The translations under genes and the position numbers were made by a program. Shown here in pieces: positions 57,501 through 64,000 of a stretch of DNA of 64,000 nucleotides. Position 1 is the stretch's first letter. Every line of letters begins with the position of its first letter. Under the pieces are notes generated by a model. That model did no database searches. It had not been told where the DNA came from and was given only the letters and a program-made list of their open reading frames with translations. Origin of the DNA: Delphinus delphis (lineage: Eukaryota; Chordata; Mammalia; Artiodactyla; Delphinidae); NCBI RefSeq assembly GCF_949987515.2, contig NC_082684.1, positions 44,668,006 through 44,732,005 on the forward strand. The letters run 5' to 3'.

Positions 57501-58829
57501 AAGAAATAGTTCAAGTGATTCAAACAGAGGTTAAAGCCTTTCTTCAGCTGATACAAATCTGGCTCTGAAGACCCAGAAACTTTCCAAGGGGAAGCAGTAT
57601 TGGTGTCTTATAAATTGAGAAGTGAGGAGTATGTGACCCTGTGGTCTGGCCCAAGTTGCAATTTTCTTGATCTCTAACTGCTGCAAAATTTGCATTGCAG
57701 CAAATGGTTGGCGATTGCTCTGGGTGTTCATGATTCTTGCTGGAGATCACTGGAGCAATCTCACCCCAGCAACCTTCAGAATCGTTCTTTCCAGAGCTGT
57801 TCGTGTAAGCTTGGGGGTTGCCTGTTAATCAAGGTCATGGACAAGGGAGGTAGCCAAAAAAGGGATAACGTGGAGAAAAAGGGAAAAAGAAAAAGAAAGG
57901 AGGCAAGGTTTGAAGCAAGGAAAATGAGGTCTGTTCTAATCCTTTTAGAACCAAATGAATGAATTGCCTCTTTACCCCCTCAGCCATGCATTTGCACTTG
58001 GAAAGTTGCTAGAAATACTTAATTTTTTTGGATCCACACATATAGCCAAAGCAGCTGCTGCAGGATATTCTCCTACCAGTTCTGATCTCACATAGGAGAT
58101 TTGCTACTCCTTTAGTTTCCAAAGCCTCTGTTTTAGCAGTCACATTGAATTAAAATCAGATCCACTAGAGGCATTTTAACATTTCTTTAGTGATGGGATC
58201 AGGACTTGGGGTCCCCACCGAACACTTCACATGTACAGCTAAGAGAGAGCAAATCAGCCAGGTTCTACCAAGTTTTATATCCAGTCTAATTCTGCGCTGG
58301 TGTGTAAATCTGATCTGTTTTAGGAACACAGCCTGAACTTCTAATCTGGGCCGATGGTCCTGCCCATAAGAGATGCTGAGAAAGAAGGGGTAAATACATA
58401 GGGCAAGCCCACCACCACCCCTGGGAAAAGCACCTCAAGGGCATTGCTGGTGCTAGGTCAGCACTGCCACCTTTAATAGGAAAGATCCTTCTGGAGTTTT
58501 CAAAAGTATTCCACTTCTAATGAGGACTGTGCTTGAACTGGGGATCGATGAGGGAAAAGAGATAAGGCAAATGCTAGTTACTTCTTAGGAAGACCTCAGA
58601 CAACACCATCTTTTCTTTTTTTCAAAACACTTGTTGAACTGAATGAATCTTCGTCACTTGTAGCTGTATTCAGTGGTGTTGGTAATCGGCTTGCACTGGC
58701 TCACAAGAGCCAGTTATGAACAGTCCTCCCCACATCACGTTCAGTGAGATCAGGTTGGTAGCTTTCAATCAGCGATGGTGGGAGTGTTTATGGAAATAGC
58801 GGATGCTACAGCTCAGGCTCCCCCAGCCC

Positions 58830-59165
58830 ACCAGCACACCCCTGCTCCTATCCATCTTTCATGAACCAGCTTAATACTCATTTCCTCATAAAACTTCAAC
58901 TCCAACTCAGTGATCTCCTGCCTGCCACAGCTTGAGGGCACATATACGATCTATTCCACTTATTTGACACTTAAGCAGTATATTGTGGCTTAAGATGTGT
59001 TCAGAGTTATTTTCTTAACATGCCACCATTTAACCTTTAATGATTCTTCATGTGGATTTTAAGCTCCATGAGAGCAGGAACAATGTGATGTGCATCTATA
59101 TACCCCATGGGGTTTGTCAGCATGAAAATGAATGGCAGGTGCTCAAAATAAAATATGTTAAAGAA
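58830..59165 (+). mobile_element. L2 LINE 3' end
   Basis: TTAAGCTCCATGAGAGCAGG and GCAGGTGCTCAAAATAAA follow the L2 3' order, with a diverged upstream part. Confidence 0.65.
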
Positions 59166-60372
59166 ATGAGTTACTTAGTCATAATTAGGCACTGGAAAAA
59201 TGTAGGCAGTTGAATGGAAAATGAGGTACATTTTGAAATACGTAAAATCGTATTTTCAGAAGATGATTTAAGTTAACCATACAAATAGCTGTTGCAATGC
59301 CACTTGCAATTTGTTGATAATAGAGCTGGTTTTTGCTTTTTGGAGACCTGGACCTGCCTTTTGTGCTTGTTCAAACATTGTTTGGTTGTGAAAGCTGAAC
59401 ATTGACTCGCTGGTTGAACGTGGCAGATGTCCTTCACTGCAATCAGACACATTCAAAGGCAGGGAAGCAAAATATGTCACAAGGTACCGTCTTTTTAATC
59501 CGCTGTCTCACTAATCAGTTATAAATGACCATAAAATCTTTGCTCTGCTACTAACTGAAAAAGTGATGTAAGTCACAATCTGTATTCCCTACCCAACTTC
59601 ACATATAGCCATGATTTCTACTCAATGTTTTTGGGGTCAGGATATGTCTTAATACCAAGAAATAAAGCCCCATACATAGTGTACCAGTAATGGATACACG
59701 TGTTTTTAAACATGTTTTAATACTAATGTCAGATGACTTAAGGTCTAATCCATTCTGTTGATTGGACCTAGTATCAGTGGAAGGATAAAGATTTCTAGCC
59801 CTACATTAATACATTTTATGGGTTGCAAAGCCACTTTTTCTCCACTAAAACATAAGGTCGTGAACTAACAGAATCCTCACTTTCTGAGGGTTTCCGTTGG
59901 CTTTAAAAAAACAGTTTTAGAAAAGATTAATCTGTAGGATAGGCCTGGAGAAGAACTGGGTAAATAAGCCATCTGAGTTTTAGGAAATGTTGCTCTCAAA
60001 GTAATGTCTGCTCCTCAAAATATTTACGTTAAATGGAGTAGAAGTAAATGTTAAGAGCACTCTGCTCAAAGCTCTTTATGTAAATGTGCTGTCACAGATG
60101 AAAATTAAGTGCCTTGAGGCAACCTCCCCCAAACAAAACAAGACTAAAAGGAAAGACTGGATTTTTCCATAACCTTTTTCCTTCTACATGGCTAAAATTT
60201 CTATCTTACGGCCATTAACGGCTGTAATACTAAATGAATTATTTTACTTATTTCATTGTTCTTTGTACTTTCCCCTCTATCACGTGCGTCTTCTCTATGC
60301 ATCTGCTTTTATATCAGTAAACGACAATTTTATGGATAAAAAAAGTCGGACAACAATATAATTAGCACTCCT

Positions 60373-60523
60373 TTTTAAAATTTAATTAAAATTTTTTATA
60401 CAGCAGGTTCTTATTAGTTATCTATTTTATACATAGTAGTGTATACATGTCGATCCCAATCTCCCAATTCAACACCCCTCCACCTTCCCCCCTTGGTGTC
60501 CATATGTTTGTTCTCTACATCTG
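60373..60523 (-). mobile_element. Short L1 3' fragment
   Basis: TTATACAGCAGGTTCTTATT and TTATACATAGTAGTGTATA are reverse-complement L1 3' UTR. AGCACTC direct repeats flank it near 60364 and 60524. Confidence 0.75.
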
Positions 60524-62614
60524 AAGCACTCTAAGATGGTCTCCTCTCCTTTATGCTCAGTTACTACCAATCTCCTGCCTGACATTAAAGAAAATTTTCT
60601 TTCTTTTCTCCCTCTTTTTCTTCCTTCCTAATTTCCAGGGTTCTACTGCATTCTACTAATCTCTTGTTTCTCCAGAATGGCCCATTTACTCTTTTCCTTG
60701 GGGACGAGGAGCTGGGCGACCCGACTCTCTTTTATCACCAGCCTTTTCTATCTGCCGCTCAGGCTCCTGGCAGCTGATTCAGGACTCACAGTCTTGGATG
60801 AAGAGAGTCCATCTCCCAAGAAAACCTGGAATCAGCAGTCTCTGTGCTTGGTCTATTTGCTCTAAATTGTACCAGGATGAATAGATTACAAACTTTTTGC
60901 ATCCGAAATAAGAAAACGCTACTGTAGGGCCATTACCATAGATGAAACAAGTTTTAGGTGCCTGAGAAATTATATTTTCCCTGCAGGAACTTAATAAGCA
61001 CCGGGTTTTAGTTTTCAAAGAAAAGGAAACCCTTTACAATTTTCCCCCCAAAGTAGTTTTCCCCAATGAAACAATGGAGATAAAGAGACATCCTGTGATT
61101 TGTCCCAGTAAGTTTACATTGTTATTTCTCTCTGAATTGTTATGTAGCACAAGTTTTCTCTTCTCTGCTCTTAAAGCATCTGTTAGCAGTGCTTTCCTTT
61201 CCATCCCCATTCCCAGGGCATTTTCTTTCCTCTGCTCCTGTTGCGCCATCTGTATCTAGTCTTGCCACATTCAAAACCATCCTCCACGTAGCCACCTGAG
61301 AGGAGTCTTCCCCAAACAGAAACGTTATTACGTTATTCCACTTTTAAAAACTCTCCAACATGTATAGCAAGGGAGTGGTTGCTCGAGAGAGTAAAAAGCA
61401 TCTGGGGCAGCCAGGCTGCGATGCTCCCAACTGAACATAAGCTGTGTTCACAGAACAGTGATCAGACACCTTCTCTCCATGACCATGTCTGAAACAGACA
61501 AGGAGGTTCCGCAACCACAAAAATGAGTAAATATCCCCTCTTCCCAACTAACATGGAAGACTCTACCACGACAATGCTAACCTCGCTTTAATCCTTCCAT
61601 CTCCTAGATTCAATTAAATACGCAACTACTGAATAGCCCGTTCTGGATGGGACTCAATCCAGAACAGGCCTGCACTTGCTTACAGTCTCCTTAAAACTAC
61701 TCAGCAGAAGCCCGAATGAGCCCCTCTCAACTTCCTATTACCTTCGCTGATCATTCTCTCCTGCTACAACAAGCTAAATAAATTTATCCTTTTTGCCCAG
61801 GTGTAGGCTCTTGATGGTTTTGGTCCATGGGCTTTAACACATCTCTCCCCTCCACAGCGGATGCTCTGGTCACAGCAAGCCCGCATGCAGTTTCCCAAAC
61901 ATGGCAGCTCCCTTGGCTTCCAGGATATTTTTCCTCCCTTTCTCCACATAGAAAACTCTATCTAAATTTTCAAAATCCAACTCCCATGTCAAGTCATGTG
62001 TGAACACTTCCAAGAACCTACACACTTTCTTGGGTCAAGTTCCCATTGTTTTGTGTTAACGCTCAGCCAGAGCCTCTGACGTAGAGGCTCAACCTCTGTG
62101 GACATTGAAATCGGAGAAGACCAGATTCAGGTTCTGGTTTTTGCAATGTATGACCTTGAGACGCCTACTTTCTACTCAAATTAGGGCTGAACTAGCAAAT
62201 GCTATTCCCCCAACGAACTCTATTTAATCTTTACCACCCTCTTTCTCACTTAAGAAACAACCCTGAAACCAACTGCACACCTATTAATAGTCCTGGGGCT
62301 GAGAACAATATATCTTTTTCCTATTTGGAGCTTAATAAGACAACGCCCAAGATGGGTAAATAAATAATGTTCATTTTCTTTGCTTCTCGAGTTTGTAAAC
62401 TGGGAATTATCAATTTGATTTATTCTAGAGCATGGTTGTGAAACATATATAAAGAATTAGCTTTTAAGAGACAGTGATAGAGGGTCTGAGGATTACAGCC
62501 AGGTCTCAATCCTCAGATTCTGTCCTGACCACTTGACCAAGCCAGAGGGTCCTCATCTGAAAATCTGTGATAATACCATCTTCCTCTGAGGGTTAATGGA
62601 TGGGCTGTATGAAC

Positions 62615-62785
62615 TTTCTAAATCAGTGGTTCTCGACCTGCGACATACATTAGAAGGAGCTTTTGAAACATACCCATGCCTGGGTCTACCCTCTGAATTC
62701 TGGAGGGCTGCCTGGGCATGAATAATCTTTTTAAAGTTTTGTAGGTCTAATTCATAGTCAGGGCTGAGCATCACTGATCTAGATT
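62615..62785. mobile_element. MER5A-like remnant
   Basis: TCAGTGGTTCTCGACCTGCG, CATGCCTGGGTCTACCCTCT and the end near AGCATCACTGATCT fit MER5A. Confidence 0.65.
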
Positions 62786-63300
62786 TAGGCAGGAAAGTTC
62801 CTCTAAAAACATAAAGAATTTCCTAGGACTGGCGAATGGATAATAAAACAAGCATGGAAATCTATATCGAATAAGTGATTGATAAATTATCAAATTTTAT
62901 GGAGACCCCAGGCACACCTTCATAAGGGCAGTACTCCTCCAAACTAAAAGGAAAGAAATGATGGATAGGTTCACAATGAAATTCAGGTGGTAGAAATTTA
63001 AGACGTTAACAAATTTGGAAATGTACACTGTTGCATATTTCAGGGAATGCTGAAATGAGATGGAGCCAGAAGCTAATTATATGGAAATATTTCTATTTGC
63101 ACATTTCTCCAGAAGGCAAAGTAGAGATTGCAACCAGTGTATCTATACAAGTGACACGAATATTAAGTTTTCTGTCTTTCCCCCAGTACACTACCTTTCT
63201 CAGCATGTATTCTGTCCTAGTTCTTGTCAAGGTGAGAATAATATCAAACTCATTAATTGTCTACATTTTAGATATGATAAGACTTTAGTGGATGGTGTTA

Positions 63301-63510
63301 ATTAAGCTACAAAACAACTCCTCTTGCTGTGGTGTGCATTCCAAGTTAGAGCAATTAATTCACTCACTTAAACTGATCAAGATTTAATTACCATCACTCC
63401 GTGCGATTACTCCATAATTAAAGTAATTTGGTTCATTCCACTTGCTGACAGTCATTGAACAGCAATTCACAGGACCAAAAGAAGTGATAATTAACTTAAA
63501 GAATAGCTCA
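63301..63510. promoter_or_regulatory. Candidate enhancer: homeodomain-motif-dense, repeat-free block
   Basis: Within about 200 bp there are at least four TAATTA/ATTAAT-type cores (near 63352, 63383, 63415 and 63487), two TEAD-like CATTCC motifs (63337 and 63433) and a MEIS-like TGACAG (63446). No repeat was recognised. The function is inference only. Confidence 0.3.
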
Positions 63511-63898
63511 GGGCAGTTTTACTCAGACAAGTTCACTGTTAGTTATTCCTAAAATACCTAGAATGAGGTGAAGTATGGAGAGGAAATCCTGGAAGAATTT
63601 TAAAACAAGAATAATGATAAAAATAAACAATACTTTAGGGTTTTCTCCTTCCTTAAATAAGGTCCCCAGCAATTTAAATAGCCATTGTTATAACCTAACC
63701 GTAAATTAGTGTCATGAGCAAAACACACAGACCTTGAAAAAAAAATTAAGCACTTAAATATTGGTTAGGGCTAGTCACCGTGGGGGATTGGTGCCTACTT
63801 GGAGGTTAGTAGGTTTGGTACAAAATACACTGGTACAAAAAGAACACCCAGAATCTTTAGAGAAGCGCCAAAAAGCTGTTTAAGAATGGCAAAACTCG

Positions 63899-64000
63899 GG
63901 CTTCCCTGGTGGCGCAGTGGTTGAGAGTCCGCCTGCCGATGCAGGGGACACGGGTTCGTGCCCCGGTCCGGGAGGATCCCACATGCCGCGGAGCGGCTGG
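63899..64000 (+). mobile_element. CHR SINE, cut by the window edge
   Basis: The first 102 nt of a near-consensus copy, with A box TGGCGCAGTGG and B box GGGTTCGTGCCCC. The rest lies outside the window. Confidence 0.95.

Larger units (their letters stand above)
34951..64000. other. Intergenic DNA upstream of TMEM260
   Basis: About 29 kb with no supportable coding exon; open frames here are short or fall in SINE/L1 sequence. By gene order in other mammals this should be the TMEM260-PELI2 interval. Stretches not listed separately (for example 35.0-35.6, 44.7-46.7, 51.1-53.9, 59.2-60.3 and 60.5-62.5 kb) hold nothing I recognise. Confidence 0.75.

Overview
This is a vertebrate nuclear window, most likely from a cetacean. 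It holds no bacterial or viral gene cluster. The strongest sign is fourteen copies of the CHR family of tRNA(Glu)-derived SINEs, which is specific to cetaceans, hippos and ruminants. Several are of the roughly 200-bp form typical of whales and dolphins and have clear target-site duplications. They sit among L1, L2, MIR, MER5A and LTR debris typical of placental mammals. I cannot name the species.

Only one protein-coding gene is supported: TMEM260, on the minus strand. Its first seven coding exons lie here, all with GT-AG introns and consistent phases: 34517-34358, 29019-28988, 28259-28108, 7862-7685, 6293-6180, 2734-2555 and 1038-998. The gene runs off the left edge, so the remaining exons (over half of a protein of about 700 residues) are outside. 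Exon 1 lies in a CpG island at about 34.2-34.95 kb that should be the promoter. TMEM260 is an ER multi-pass O-mannosyltransferase (DUF2723) acting on IPT domains of plexins and the MET/RON receptors.

Layout. 1-34.5 kb is TMEM260 exons and introns; intron 3 alone is about 20 kb and its part from 22.4 to 28.1 kb is almost free of recognisable repeats. 34.2-34.95 kb is the CpG-island promoter. From 35 kb to the right edge I see no gene. In other mammals TMEM260 lies between PELI2 and OTX2, with PELI2 on the upstream side, so this stretch should be PELI2-TMEM260 intergenic DNA. It is a mosaic of SINEs, L1 3' ends, MaLR-type and class I LTRs, MIR, L2 and MER5A, with possible regulatory sequence near 63.3 kb.

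The most interesting observation is at TMEM260 exon 5. A CHR SINE inserted exactly at the exon's 5' splice site, and its 13-bp target-site duplication copied the complete donor, so the gene now carries two identical donors 220 nt apart with an antisense SINE between them. Other points of interest are a short 5'-truncated mRNA retrocopy with its own target-site duplication, an LTR with an intact-looking TATA/CCAAT promoter inside TMEM260 intron 1, an LTR with an internal tandem duplication, and two repeat-free blocks that may be conserved enhancers.
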